A stretch of 64,000 nt of DNA from a bacterium (lineage in GTDB: Bacteria > Bacillota > Clostridia > Lachnospirales > Lachnospiraceae), in the NCBI GenBank assembly GCA_004562765.1, contig SFRL01000011.1:10917-74916 (forward strand), written 5' to 3'. This document shows positions 8,480-17,509 of this stretch, piece by piece (the stretch's first letter is position 1; each line of letters starts with the position of its first letter). Below the pieces are notes generated by a model that ran no database searches, was not told where the DNA came from, and saw nothing but the letters and a program-made list of their open reading frames with translations. The position numbers and the translations under genes are program-made.

Positions 8480-9829
8480 TTACAGCATCGTGTTCGTGAT
8501 GAGGTCTGCCAGTTCACGCGCATCCTTCTCGATCTGCTCCTGATCCTTTCCCTCGATCATCACACGGACAAGCGGCTCTGTTCCGGACGGGCGGATGAGC
8601 ACCCTGCCCTGTCCGTCAAATTTCTTCTCCAGTGCATCGATCGCTTCCGCGATCTCCGTGTACTCCATAAATTGTTCTTTCTTGTGATTCGGCACCTTTG
8701 CGTTGATGAGCGCCTGCGGATACACTTCCATGACCGTTGCCAGTTCTGACAGCGGCTTTTTCGTTTCCACCATGACCTCTAACAAGTGCAGGGCAGACAG
8801 CAGACCGTCTCCGGTGGTATTGTCATCCAAAAAGATAATGTGTCCGCTCTGTTCACCGCCGATATTGTAGCCGTTTTCCAGCATGTTTTCCAATACATAA
8901 CGGTCGCCCACCTTCGTCTTTTCCGCATGGATCCCGTTTTTGTCACACATGACGAAAAATCCCAGGTTTGACATGACGGTGACAACGATCGTATCTTTTT
9001 TCAGTGTGCCTTTTTCCTTCATATGATTGCCGCAGATGGCGAGCAGCTTGTCACCGTCCACGATGTCTCCGTTTTCGTCTACTGCCAGCAGACGGTCCGC
9101 ATCGCCGTCAAACGCGAGACCGATATCCGCCTTCTCATAGACAACGCGCGCCTGCAGTTCATCCATATGTGTAGAACCGCAGTTGGAATTGATGTTTGTT
9201 CCATCCGGATCTACGTGCAGCGGGATCAGATCCGCGCCCAGCTGCTGCAGTGTCTGCACGGAAGTCTGATAGGACGCGCCCTCCGCGCAGTCGATCACGA
9301 TGCGCATGCCGGTGAGATCCACCGGTACACATTTTTTCATAAACCGGATATATTCATCCTGCAGGTCAAACCGGTATTCTACTTTGCCGATACCGGAACC
9401 GGTGGGCAGCGAAACGCCTGCCATATTGCTGCCTATCAATGCCTCGATCTCGTCCTCCAGCTGATCGGAGAGCTTGTAGCCCTCGCCGTTGAAGAACTTG
9501 ATACCGTTGAATTCCATCGGATTGTGGGATGCGGAGATCACAACGCCCGCATCTACCTTATGTTTGCGTGTCAGATATGCGACTGCCGGTGTGGGAAGTA
9601 CACCCACATGAATGGCATCCGCACCCACGGAACAGATACCTGCCACCAGTGCATTTGCCAGCATTCCTCCGGAAATTCTTGTATCGCACCCCACCAGGAT
9701 CGTGGGTTTATGCGCTTTTTCCTTTGTCAGAACATAGGCTCCCGCCTGCCCCAGCTTCATCGCAAGCTCGATCGTAAGCTCTGCGCCTGCGACTCCGCGG
9801 ACACCATCTGTTCCAAATAATCTACCCAT
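8480..9829 (-). CDS. glmM: Phosphoglucosamine mutase
   Basis: This 449-residue protein is full length and begins MGRLFGTDGVRGVAG. The catalytic serine loop is GVVISASHNPMEFNGIKFF (Ser about 101), the metal-binding loop is FDGDADRLLAVDE, the sugar loop is GGEQSGHIIF and the phosphate loop is RPSGTEPLVRVMIEG. It interconverts glucosamine-6-phosphate and glucosamine-1-phosphate for UDP-GlcNAc synthesis. It follows cdaR by 41 bases. The cdaA-cdaR-glmM order is conserved in Firmicutes, where the three proteins interact and GlmM restrains CdaA. Confidence 0.98.
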   Translation of the reverse strand: MGRLFGTDGVRGVAGAELTIELAMKLGQAGAYVLTKEKAHKPTILVGCDTRISGGMLANALVAGICSVGADAIHVGVLPTPAVAYLTRKHKVDAGVVISASHNPMEFNGIKFFNGEGYKLSDQLEDEIEALIGSNMAGVSLPTGSGIGKVEYRFDLQDEYIRFMKKCVPVDLTGMRIVIDCAEGASYQTSVQTLQQLGADLIPLHVDPDGTNINSNCGSTHMDELQARVVYEKADIGLAFDGDADRLLAVDENGDIVDGDKLLAICGNHMKEKGTLKKDTIVVTVMSNLGFFVMCDKNGIHAEKTKVGDRYVLENMLENGYNIGGEQSGHIIFLDDNTTGDGLLSALHLLEVMVETKKPLSELATVMEVYPQALINAKVPNHKKEQFMEYTEIAEAIDALEKKFDGQGRVLIRPSGTEPLVRVMIEGKDQEQIEKDARELADLITNTML

Positions 9830-9870
9830 AAATCATTCCTCCGATTTTTTGTATCGCTTTTGCTGCCGGC

Positions 9871-11202
9871 CTATTGTCCGGTCTCTTCATCTTCTGTCGG
9901 TTCGTCACCCGGCTCATTCGTGTCCGGCTCATCCGTCGTCGGTTCGTCTGTCGTCTCCTCTGTCACGGTAACCGTCACCCGGACGGGCTCGTGATAAAGG
10001 TTTTCATCCAGATCCAGCGCAACCTCCACCTCGTGTGTTCCCGGTGTCAGCTGTCCGGCATCGATGCTGGCGACGATACTGTCTGTATCCAATGCAGCGA
10101 TATCCTCTGCAATACCGCTGACAGTCACGCGGATCACCGAGTTGTCAAAGCTCAGCTTGTATCCTTCCGGCAGATTCAATACGCGGATCGATGACGGGAA
10201 GAGATTGACCACTTTCGTGGAGAGCTGCGCGATGTGCACCGTCACCTTTACCTTCACCTGGGACTGGTCTGCCACCGTCACTCCGCTGGGCAGATATTCC
10301 GATACATCGATCACCTGTGTGATATCGCCTCTCGCGCCGCTGATATCCAGCGCATTTTCCGGTATATTGATCGCCGTTACATTGTTGAGCGACGATGCGG
10401 TTCCCTTGATCGCGATGGTCTTCGGCTCATATTCCATATCCATATATGCATAGCCGTCTGCCGGCGTGCCTGTCACGTTGAAGATCAGTGCCACGTCTTT
10501 GATGTCCAGTATGCGTACGGTCACTGTCACGGTGGACATGTTGAGCGTCAGTTCATTCTTGTCGATCACATTTCCGTCACTGTCATAAAGGATCGGTATC
10601 ACGCTCGCCACGACATCGGAGGTCATGTTTGTGACATCGATGCTCGCCGTCACGTGATCAATACTGCTCACGACAGATTCCGGTCCAGACACCTTCAGCA
10701 GGTTCGGTGATACCGTTACCTCGCCCAGAGCACAGCCTTCGGGAAGTGTTCCCGACGTTTCAACACCGACGATGAACTGGTCCTGTGCCAGATTGTCGAG
10801 GGCGATCTCCAGATTCTGGGTCGCTTTGCTGATCGTCACCAGACTGCTATAGCGCAACGCCGTCACCTCGATCGGCACCTTTCCGGTACCGCTCTCATTG
10901 TCGATCGCCGCATTTTCCATATTTGCAACCGCCTTGAAGTCGGTATTGCTCAGCTTCTCTATATAGGAACGCTTGGCTGTCACCGTAAATACGATCGTAT
11001 TTGTATCGTCCAGCACCTCAAAATATTTACCCTGGTCAGTCAGATACTCCGCATTTTCGATCACGACCGTTGCGCTGAAACGCTGGGAGATCTTCGGATC
11101 ATCGATATTGACGACAACCAGCCACAGAATGACTGCAAACAGGGCCGCCAGAAGCTTCAGACCAAAGTTATTCGTTATGACTTTCCACGCTCGTCTGACC
11201 AT
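9871..11202 (-). CDS. cdaR: CdaR: YbbR-domain regulator of diadenylate cyclase
   Basis: This 443-residue protein has one N-terminal membrane segment (FGLKLLAALFAVILWLVVVN, about 12-31) followed by about four extracellular YbbR repeats, recognisable by repeated DVTNMTSD, SGPESVVSSIDHV, KGTASSLNNVTAI and VSGIAEDIAALD segments. It ends in a disordered Thr/Glu/Asp/Pro-rich tail. CdaR binds CdaA through the membrane and modulates c-di-AMP synthesis. The gene overlaps the 3' end of cdaA by 35 bases, with its GAGGAGG site inside cdaA, a strong sign of coupled translation. Confidence 0.95.
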   Translation of the reverse strand: MVRRAWKVITNNFGLKLLAALFAVILWLVVVNIDDPKISQRFSATVVIENAEYLTDQGKYFEVLDDTNTIVFTVTAKRSYIEKLSNTDFKAVANMENAAIDNESGTGKVPIEVTALRYSSLVTISKATQNLEIALDNLAQDQFIVGVETSGTLPEGCALGEVTVSPNLLKVSGPESVVSSIDHVTASIDVTNMTSDVVASVIPILYDSDGNVIDKNELTLNMSTVTVTVRILDIKDVALIFNVTGTPADGYAYMDMEYEPKTIAIKGTASSLNNVTAINIPENALDISGARGDITQVIDVSEYLPSGVTVADQSQVKVKVTVHIAQLSTKVVNLFPSSIRVLNLPEGYKLSFDNSVIRVTVSGIAEDIAALDTDSIVASIDAGQLTPGTHEVEVALDLDENLYHEPVRVTVTVTEETTDEPTTDEPDTNEPGDEPTEDEETGQ

Positions 11203-12070
11203 GATCGAACCTCCTCTTTATTTTTTTCCAACGGGATTCTCCGTAGCCCGCATCCGCCAGCTCCATCAGCATCCGTTTCAATTCATCGCCATCCAGTCCA
11301 CGCCTGATCTCTCCGCCGACGGCGGCTGATACCGCTCCCGTCTCCTCTGAGACGATGATCGTCAGTGAATCGCTGACCTCACTGATGCCGACTGCCGCGC
11401 GGTGTCTGGTTCCCAGCTCCTTGTCCAGTTCCATATTGTCGGACAGGGGCAGATAACAGGTCGCAGACACGATCCGATCTCCGCGCACAATAACCGCACC
11501 GTCATGAAGCGGTGTGTTTTTCTCAAATATATTGATCAGAAGCTGGCTGGACACGAGGGAGTCCAGAGGGATTCCGGTCCGCTCGTACTCGCTAAGCATG
11601 ATGTCCTTCTCCACAACGATCAGCGCTCCTGTCTTTACTTTTGCCATCTCAAATGTTGCTTTTACCATCTCACCGGCTGTGCGCTCGGAAAAACGCTTGA
11701 TCGCACGGTCCGGATCCCAGCTGAACATGCCGTGGAAAAATTTTTTTCTTCCCAGTTGATCCAGCGCCTTGCGCAGCTCCGGCTGGAAGATCACCGCAAG
11801 CGCGATGATGCCCACATTGATCAGTCTGCTGGCCAGCCACAGGATCGTATTCATCTGGAACAGCGCCGCGATCAGCACGAATGTCAATATGGTGATAATG
11901 CCCTTAAACAGCGCCCATGCTCTCGTGTTTTTGATCCAGACCAGAATACTGTACAGCATAAAGGCGATCAGGATGATCTCCACGATATCTATGACCGTTA
12001 CTGACGGGATATTCAGCCAAAACATATATTTATCACGAAATGCCAGTATTCCGCTTGCTATTCTTTCCAC
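11168..12070 (-). CDS. cdaA: Diadenylate cyclase CdaA
   Basis: This 300-residue protein has three N-terminal membrane segments (about 20-100) and a DAC (DisA_N) domain. The active-site motifs are LHDGAVIVRGDRI (DGA) and LGTRHRAAVGISE (RHR), with SEETGAVSAAVGG after them. It makes c-di-AMP from two ATP; in Firmicutes this controls potassium and osmolyte transport and wall integrity. It heads the cdaA-cdaR-glmM unit. The 332-residue membrane protein gene upstream ends 15 bases before it, so the whole set may be one transcript. Confidence 0.97.
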   Translation of the reverse strand: MERIASGILAFRDKYMFWLNIPSVTVIDIVEIILIAFMLYSILVWIKNTRAWALFKGIITILTFVLIAALFQMNTILWLASRLINVGIIALAVIFQPELRKALDQLGRKKFFHGMFSWDPDRAIKRFSERTAGEMVKATFEMAKVKTGALIVVEKDIMLSEYERTGIPLDSLVSSQLLINIFEKNTPLHDGAVIVRGDRIVSATCYLPLSDNMELDKELGTRHRAAVGISEVSDSLTIIVSEETGAVSAAVGGEIRRGLDGDELKRMLMELADAGYGESRWKKIKRRFDHGQTSVESHNE

Positions 12071-12085
12071 GCCATCACTTCCTTT

Positions 12086-13084
12086 TTAAAAGTCTAATAA
12101 GTTTTCGTCGATCTCCATCTCCTGTGCCAGTTCTTTCCGGGTGATCGGCGTATCGTCGCCACTGAATTTCTGTACCTTTTTCTCCGTGTTGGCAACGTAG
12201 ATCTTCGGTATTGCCTTCACGTAATAATAGTATTCGTCATCTTCAAACTGCACGCGCTCTGTCCGCGTATAGTCCAGATTGAAGAAAAAGAACTGTAAGA
12301 TCAGACCGACTGCCGCACTTGCCAGTACCGCCGCAAATACAAGCAGCATATTTGCCGGCAGATTCAGCTGCAGATCGCAGATCAGACAGAGCACAAACTG
12401 CAGCAGACATCCGGTCGCGATCGCGATCGTCCATGCATGGTCTACTGCAAGCCTGCGGATAAACCAGACGATCAATGCTGTGACGACCAGGATCGCCAGC
12501 ATGGCGATCATCTCACGATTGCCTACAAACTGATTGAGCACTTCCGCAAACTTTGTGATGATGGAGTCGTCCTCCGTCATCTCGGCGATGGCCGATGCAT
12601 TGACCGCGATGCCGCTGAGCAGATAGTACATGACGCCGCCGCACACCATCGCCAGAACGGACACCGGATTGTCGTCCAGCAGCCCGATCACGATCGGCAT
12701 TACATACGGCACCTGAAAGATAAATGCCAGCGGTGTGAGCACTGCATAATAGCCCTTTTTCGGCAACAGTCTGAAATATAACAGAAACAGTACGATCATC
12801 ACCAGAAAGCTGACCGCACACGCCGCCAGCGACAGGGAATACAGATGCAGCAGCACAAGCACCGCCGCGATCAGTACGATCGCATTGACCGGCAGCAATG
12901 CACAGGAAAGTGCCAGTACGAGCAGCAATGTCATGCTGTTGATACGCGTCATATAACCCAGCCGCGAGCGTATCATAAAAAATGTGAGAAATGCCAGTAT
13001 ACTTTTTATGACCGGAACCAGATAGACTTCGTATTTACTGCAAAAGCCTCTGATCCGCTCCTTGATCTCCAACAACGTTGTCAT
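12086..13084 (-). CDS. Polytopic membrane protein of unknown function
   Basis: This 332-residue protein has about eight hydrophobic segments between residues 20 and 280, then a cytoplasmic acidic tail with the tyrosine run EDDEYYYYVKAIPKI and the C-terminus QEMEIDENLLDF. I recognise no catalytic motif. It lies directly upstream of cdaA and overlaps the preceding membrane gene by 4 bases (ATGA), so it is part of the c-di-AMP/glucosamine operon. A role in envelope work alongside CdaA is an inference from context only. Confidence 0.85.
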   Translation of the reverse strand: MTTLLEIKERIRGFCSKYEVYLVPVIKSILAFLTFFMIRSRLGYMTRINSMTLLLVLALSCALLPVNAIVLIAAVLVLLHLYSLSLAACAVSFLVMIVLFLLYFRLLPKKGYYAVLTPLAFIFQVPYVMPIVIGLLDDNPVSVLAMVCGGVMYYLLSGIAVNASAIAEMTEDDSIITKFAEVLNQFVGNREMIAMLAILVVTALIVWFIRRLAVDHAWTIAIATGCLLQFVLCLICDLQLNLPANMLLVFAAVLASAAVGLILQFFFFNLDYTRTERVQFEDDEYYYYVKAIPKIYVANTEKKVQKFSGDDTPITRKELAQEMEIDENLLDF

Positions 13085-13482
13085 GATTCTCCTCCATCCC
13101 GTTCAAAGCTTCCGATCAGTCGTTTCAAATGTCGGTTATAACCCTTGATCTCTTTTTTTGCACGGGTGTATTTTACCTCTGCATAAACAAATACTGCTGC
13201 CAGATAAATGATCAGGCACAGCAGATAGCGCAGCAGCACAGTGATCGCAAACTGCTTCAGATCCATCGTGTGGACATTTTCCATCAACATCTCCATGTTA
13301 CAGATTCCCCACATGAGCAGACCAACGCCGTACGCGACTGTTCCGCTGATAAATCCTTTCAGCAGATGCAGTCCCACATAATCCCCCCGAAAATATCTTA
13401 CGACCGGAAAGTCTTCCTTGCCCTTTCGATCGCTAAATGCCTGCAATTGTACCATATGGCGCACGCGCTCATTGTGAATCAT
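13081..13482 (-). CDS. Small membrane protein of unknown function
   Basis: This 133-residue protein has two strong membrane segments (about 36-58 and 78-102), a charged N-terminal region and a basic C-terminal helix ending KGYNRHLKRLIGSFERD. It overlaps the next gene by the ATGA tetranucleotide, so the two membrane proteins are made together and may form a complex. The chosen start at 13482 gives the longest frame; the ATG ten codons inside (MVQLQAF) is an alternative. No known domain is recognised. It is the first gene of the run leading to cdaA. Confidence 0.75.
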   Translation of the reverse strand: MIHNERVRHMVQLQAFSDRKGKEDFPVVRYFRGDYVGLHLLKGFISGTVAYGVGLLMWGICNMEMLMENVHTMDLKQFAITVLLRYLLCLIIYLAAVFVYAEVKYTRAKKEIKGYNRHLKRLIGSFERDGGES

Positions 13483-13583
13483 ATTACACCCCGTTTTTTT
13501 GCCTTCCGCCGCTTCGGGCAGCCTTCGGCATCATACATAATTACATAGTTATTTGCATTATATCATAGTTTTCTCTGAAATAC

Positions 13584-13622
13584 AAAAGAAAAGTGCCGCA
13601 TCTTCTGCGGCACTTTTCTTTT
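13584..13622. terminator. Bidirectional hairpin terminator
   Basis: A perfect 17-bp stem (13584-13600 with 13606-13622) and a 5-base loop TCTTC. The stem reads AAAAGAAAAGTGCCGCA, so each strand ends in a run TTTTCTTTT. It stops transcription of the yvyF-like gene from the right on the minus strand and insulates the cdaA unit. Confidence 0.9.
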
Positions 13623-13656
13623 GTGGGTTTTCTATGTATTTTCTGTGTGTTTCCTA

Positions 13657-14055
13657 CTATATGGACCTCATTCTGTTTCTGGTGTCACGAGGATCTTTTT
13701 TCACCGGCTTTTCTTCCTTGGTGATCGCGCTCATCAGCGTGTTGCTCAGCTTGCCCTTACAATTCGCGCAATAGCGTCCGGTCTTGATCGTCGCTCCGCA
13801 GGACTCGCACTCCAGGCCGACCGGCGAATCCTCCGTAAAACTGAGACGTTCCTCACGCACCCACTGTCTGAGCTGTCCGACGGAGACATTATTTGCCTCC
13901 GAGATCTCCTGCAGAGACGCGGTCTTGTGATCCCAGATATATGACTTTACTTCCTGGAACTTTTTTTCCAGCGCATCCGAACACGCCGGGCATCTCACCG
14001 GTCCCGTGATATAGTTAAACAGCCTTTTACATGTTTTGCAAGCTCTTACTTCCAT
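13657..14055 (-). CDS. yvyF: Flagellar-operon-associated zinc/HTH protein (YvyF-like, TIGR03826 type)
   Basis: This 132-residue protein has an N-terminal zinc knuckle pair (CKTCKRLF and CPAC), a small winged-helix-like region (ISEANNVSVGQLRQWVREERL) and a second zinc ribbon (CESCG and CANC). The layout matches the YvyF/TIGR03826 family, which in Bacillus sits between comF genes and flgM. The same link is seen here, since it overlaps the 3' end of comFC by 29 bases. The molecular role in flagellar control is not established. No flgM follows; instead a terminator does. Confidence 0.85.
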   Translation of the reverse strand: MEVRACKTCKRLFNYITGPVRCPACSDALEKKFQEVKSYIWDHKTASLQEISEANNVSVGQLRQWVREERLSFTEDSPVGLECESCGATIKTGRYCANCKGKLSNTLMSAITKEEKPVKKDPRDTRNRMRSI

Positions 14056-14803
14056 TGTCTAAACCTCCCCCGTCTCCTCCGCCGATACAGATGCAGAGGA
14101 CATATACCTTTTTTACTCCTGCACTCATCAACGTCTCCGCCGCCGCATCTACGGTGCTCCCGGTGGTATATATATCGTCAATAAGCAACACTTTTTCTAA
14201 TTGTACTATTTTTTTCGACATTTGAAAAGCATTTTTCAGATTATTTTTTCGTTCCCGGGCGTTTAATTTCCTCTGCGGATCTGTATGGACCGTGCGCAAA
14301 AGAAGCTTTTTCTCTACCGGGATTCCCGTATGCTCTGCAAGCGCCTCCGCGATCAGCTGCGCCTGGTTGTAGCCGCGCTCACGCCTGCGCTTCGGGTGCA
14401 ATGGGATCGGGATGAGTACATCCGGCGAGATGCGCCGGATCCAGGCAGCATATGTCTCATACGCTTCCCGCGCGAAAATGGCGGCATAATCCCTACGGTT
14501 GCCGTATTTGAGGCGGTGCATGCTCCCGATGATCGCTCCCCGGTAGACAAATACCGCCCTGCCCTGCACAAATGCGTGCGTCCGTTTCATGCAGTCCCCA
14601 CAGTATTCCCTGCGCACACGGTCCGCTTCCAGCGGTTTTCCGCACCTCATGCAAAAGGGCTGTGTGACTCTTGTCAGTTTCTTTTCGCAGTCCGGGCAGA
14701 TCCGTGCAACGCCATCATCTGTCAGGAGCTGTTCCTGCACTTCTCCGCAGACCGGGCAGCTGCCCGGAAAAAACAGTTTGATCAGGATTTTTGTTATCTT
14801 CAT
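14027..14803 (-). CDS. comFC: ComF family phosphoribosyltransferase-like protein
   Basis: This 258-residue protein has an N-terminal zinc finger (CPVCG, CPDC, CMRCG and CGDC) and a type I phosphoribosyltransferase fold with the PRPP-binding motif VLLIDDIYTTGST. ComFC is needed for DNA uptake in transformable species and the family is widespread in others, where it may serve recombination. It is followed by the yvyF-like gene (29-base overlap) and preceded by recD2 48 bases upstream. The C-terminal tail GGGDGGGLDNGSK lies in the overlap and is low complexity. Confidence 0.92.
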   Translation of the reverse strand: MKITKILIKLFFPGSCPVCGEVQEQLLTDDGVARICPDCEKKLTRVTQPFCMRCGKPLEADRVRREYCGDCMKRTHAFVQGRAVFVYRGAIIGSMHRLKYGNRRDYAAIFAREAYETYAAWIRRISPDVLIPIPLHPKRRRERGYNQAQLIAEALAEHTGIPVEKKLLLRTVHTDPQRKLNARERKNNLKNAFQMSKKIVQLEKVLLIDDIYTTGSTVDAAAETLMSAGVKKVYVLCICIGGGDGGGLDNGSKSLQNM

Positions 14804-14850
14804 TGGTCCTCCGTTCTACTCTCTCCAAAGCAGCCGGGACCTTTTCGTTT

Positions 14851-17052
14851 TTACATTGTTGTTTCGAGCAGGCGGTCGCGCAGTCCGCAGTAACGCTGCT
14901 GCTCCTGCACGCTTTCGATCATCTGCTCAAAGACGTGGTCGTCACCCACCAGTGTCACACATTTTCTGGCTCTGGTGACTGCCGTGTAGAGCAGATTACG
15001 GTTCATGAGCGGGCGCGGTCCGGACAACAGAGGTATCACAACCGCCGGATACTCGCTTCCCTGCGATTTATGTATCGTGATCGCATAGGCGAGTTCCAGC
15101 TCGTCGATCGCCCCGAAAGGATACTCCACCATTCGCCCCTCCTCGAATTCCACGGTCAGGCTCTGCGCAAAGGAATCGATGATGCGGATGATGCCCATAT
15201 CGCCGTTGAACACGCCCAGACCTTTCTCGATGGGGATCCCGTAGCGGCTGCGCACCTCCCACTGGAGCTGATAATTGTTCTTGGTCTGCATGACCTTGTC
15301 TCCCTCCCGGAAGATCCCGTTCGGGCGCTCCTTTTCCGCTTTGGACGCATCCGGCGGATTGAGATAATGCTGAAGCACCGTGTTCAGCCGTTCCACACCC
15401 AGCAACCCCTTTCGCATGGGCGTGAGTACCTGTATGTCCATCGGCGTCGCTTCCACAAATTTCGGCATCTTCTGAAGCACCAGCTGGAGCGTTACATTGA
15501 TGATCTGGTCTGCGTCATACCGCTTCAGAAAAAAGAAATCCATGCTCTTATTGTCCAGCGTCACTTCCTCGCCGCGGTTGATGCGATGTGCGTTGACAAT
15601 GATGTCGCTCTCCTTCGCCTGGCGGAAGATCTCTGTCAGTTCCACGACGGGCATCTGCCCGGAAGTGATGATATCCTTGAGCACACGTCCGGGGCCCACG
15701 CTGGGAAGCTGATTCACGTCACCTACCAGAATGAGCCGCGTTCCGGGGATGATCGCCTTTAACAGCGAATTCATGAGTGGCAGATCGACCATGGACATCT
15801 CATCGATAATAATGGCATCCGCCTCCAGCGGATTGCTCTCATCCCGGCCGAAGCCTACATTCTCCTCGCCGCCCAGTTCCAGCATGCGGTGGATCGTGCG
15901 CGCCTCATAGCCAGTGGTCTCGCTCATGCGTTTTGCCGCGCGTCCGGTGGGCGCAGCCAGCATGAAATCCAGTCCTTCCAGGTCAAAGTAATGGATAATC
16001 GAGTCGATGGTCGTGGTTTTTCCGGTTCCGGGGCCTCCGGTGATCACAAGAACGCCCTCCCGCGCCGCTGCCACCACCGCCTGTTTCTGATGCTCCGCCA
16101 ATTCGATCCCCGTCACCTGTTCAATGCGCCGGATGCATTTGTACACATGTGCCTCGGAAATGTCCATGGACACATTCAATGTTTTTAACATGTGCGCGAC
16201 ATTGGATTCCATATTGTAAAATACCGTGGCGTACACATGCACCTGCTCATCCACACGCTTCATGACAAGCCGGTGCTCGATCGCCAGATCCATCATGTTT
16301 TTTTCGATGCTCTCCTGCGGAACACCCAACAGTTCGGATGCGCGCGCAATGAGCAGTTCCTGCGGCAGATAGGTATGTCCCTCGCCCGCCGCCTGCTGCA
16401 GACAGTAGATCAGTCCGCTGCGGATACGAAAATCCGAGTCCGTGCGAATACCCACTTTCGATGCGATCTCATCCGCGATCCGGAAGCCCACGCCGTCGAT
16501 GTCGTCTGCCAGCCGATACGGATTTTTCTGCAGAATACTATAGATCTCCTCGCCGTAAGTGTTGTAGATCTTCACCGCCAGGTTGAGGCTGATGCCGTAC
16601 TGCTGCAAAAAGAGCATCGCGGAGCGCAAGGATCGCTTTTCTTCCACCTGAATGCTGATCTCCTGTGCTTTCCGTTCACTGATGCCTTTGATCTCCGCCA
16701 GCCGTTCCGGCTCCTCCTCGATGATGCGGAAGGTATCCTTGCCAAATCGGCGCACGATGCGGGCTGCCAATGCTGCCCCTACACCTTTGATGGCGCCCGA
16801 ACCGAGATATCGTTCGATCGCCAGCTCGTCCTCCGGCTCTTTTTCCGTGAACCGCGCTGCCTTGAACTGTCTGCCGTAGCTGGGGTGCTCCGTATACTCG
16901 CCCTCCAGCTCCACATTCATGCCGTCTGTCAGTCCCATGAGCATGCCGACACAGGTGATCATCGTCTCACCGGACATTAATTCAAGCACCGTATATCCGT
17001 TATCGCTGTTCTGATAGATAATGTGGTCTACATAACCGCTGATGCGTTCCAT
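14851..17052 (-). CDS. recD2: RecD2-type ATP-dependent DNA helicase
   Basis: This 733-residue SF1B helicase has an N-terminal OB/helix-hairpin-helix region (KGVGAALAARIVRRFGK and IKGISERKAQEIS), Walker A GGPGTGKTTTIDSI (about 342), Walker B AIIIDEMSMVD, motif III GDVNQLPSVGPG, and the UvrD-like C-terminal motif AYAITIHKSQGSEYP with TAVTRARK. RecD2 acts in DNA repair and fork maintenance, without RecBC. The ATG at 17052 follows AAAGGAG. The terminator of the flagellar genes (17068-17098) lies just upstream, so recD2 needs a promoter in that narrow gap or read-through. Confidence 0.96.
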   Translation of the reverse strand: MERISGYVDHIIYQNSDNGYTVLELMSGETMITCVGMLMGLTDGMNVELEGEYTEHPSYGRQFKAARFTEKEPEDELAIERYLGSGAIKGVGAALAARIVRRFGKDTFRIIEEEPERLAEIKGISERKAQEISIQVEEKRSLRSAMLFLQQYGISLNLAVKIYNTYGEEIYSILQKNPYRLADDIDGVGFRIADEIASKVGIRTDSDFRIRSGLIYCLQQAAGEGHTYLPQELLIARASELLGVPQESIEKNMMDLAIEHRLVMKRVDEQVHVYATVFYNMESNVAHMLKTLNVSMDISEAHVYKCIRRIEQVTGIELAEHQKQAVVAAAREGVLVITGGPGTGKTTTIDSIIHYFDLEGLDFMLAAPTGRAAKRMSETTGYEARTIHRMLELGGEENVGFGRDESNPLEADAIIIDEMSMVDLPLMNSLLKAIIPGTRLILVGDVNQLPSVGPGRVLKDIITSGQMPVVELTEIFRQAKESDIIVNAHRINRGEEVTLDNKSMDFFFLKRYDADQIINVTLQLVLQKMPKFVEATPMDIQVLTPMRKGLLGVERLNTVLQHYLNPPDASKAEKERPNGIFREGDKVMQTKNNYQLQWEVRSRYGIPIEKGLGVFNGDMGIIRIIDSFAQSLTVEFEEGRMVEYPFGAIDELELAYAITIHKSQGSEYPAVVIPLLSGPRPLMNRNLLYTAVTRARKCVTLVGDDHVFEQMIESVQEQQRYCGLRDRLLETTM

Positions 17053-17067
17053 CTTACTCCTTTGTCA

Positions 17068-17098
17068 AAAATCGGGTGGGCTCCGCCCACCCGATTTT
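17068..17098 (-). terminator. Terminator of the flagellar rod genes
   Basis: A perfect 14-bp stem AAAATCGGGTGGGC with a 3-base loop, followed on the minus strand by TTTTTG. It overlaps the stop codon of the flgJ-like gene (17097-17099) and lies directly before the recD2 ribosome site. Confidence 0.88.
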
Positions 17099-17459
17099 AC
17101 TCATTTTTTATATTATAATTTCTGCACATCTGCTCGTACAGTGTCTGTGTCAGCCGCTCTCCGGTCTGATCTACCATCTGATCCGCGATCTTCTGGCCTA
17201 CCTGTTCCATGAAAAAATCCGTGAGCTGTGCGTTGGAGGAATCGTCGTCGTCTTTTAATGATTCCCGCACATTTTTCAGGATCTGCTCCACGAAGTAGGA
17301 CTCAAAGTCCTTGATCGCCTGCTTCATCTCCTCCTCGGAAGAGTTCTCATTGATATTGCCGATCTTATTATTCACCGCGCCTGCCGATGCGGAATTGTTC
17401 GCATTCCGAGCAGTCTGCGTCAGGTAATTGTACATACTGTCATTGATTGAAATGCTCAT
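17097..17459 (-). CDS. Flagellar rod-binding protein (FlgJ N-terminal domain type)
   Basis: This 120-residue protein consists of a low-complexity Asn/Ser N-terminus and one rod-binding domain, with AIKDFESYFVEQILKNVRESL and a C-terminal EQVGQKIADQMVDQTGERLTQ helix. It lacks the muramidase domain of proteobacterial FlgJ, as is usual in Firmicutes. It should act as the rod cap or assembly chaperone in the cell wall. It follows the flhP-like gene by 50 bases. Its stop codon lies inside the terminator stem. Confidence 0.88.
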   Translation of the reverse strand: MSISINDSMYNYLTQTARNANNSASAGAVNNKIGNINENSSEEEMKQAIKDFESYFVEQILKNVRESLKDDDDSSNAQLTDFFMEQVGQKIADQMVDQTGERLTQTLYEQMCRNYNIKNE

Positions 17460-17509
17460 GTCTGTGATCTCCTACTGCGTGATCCGGTCACCCGTTACCG
17501 TTTTCCATG

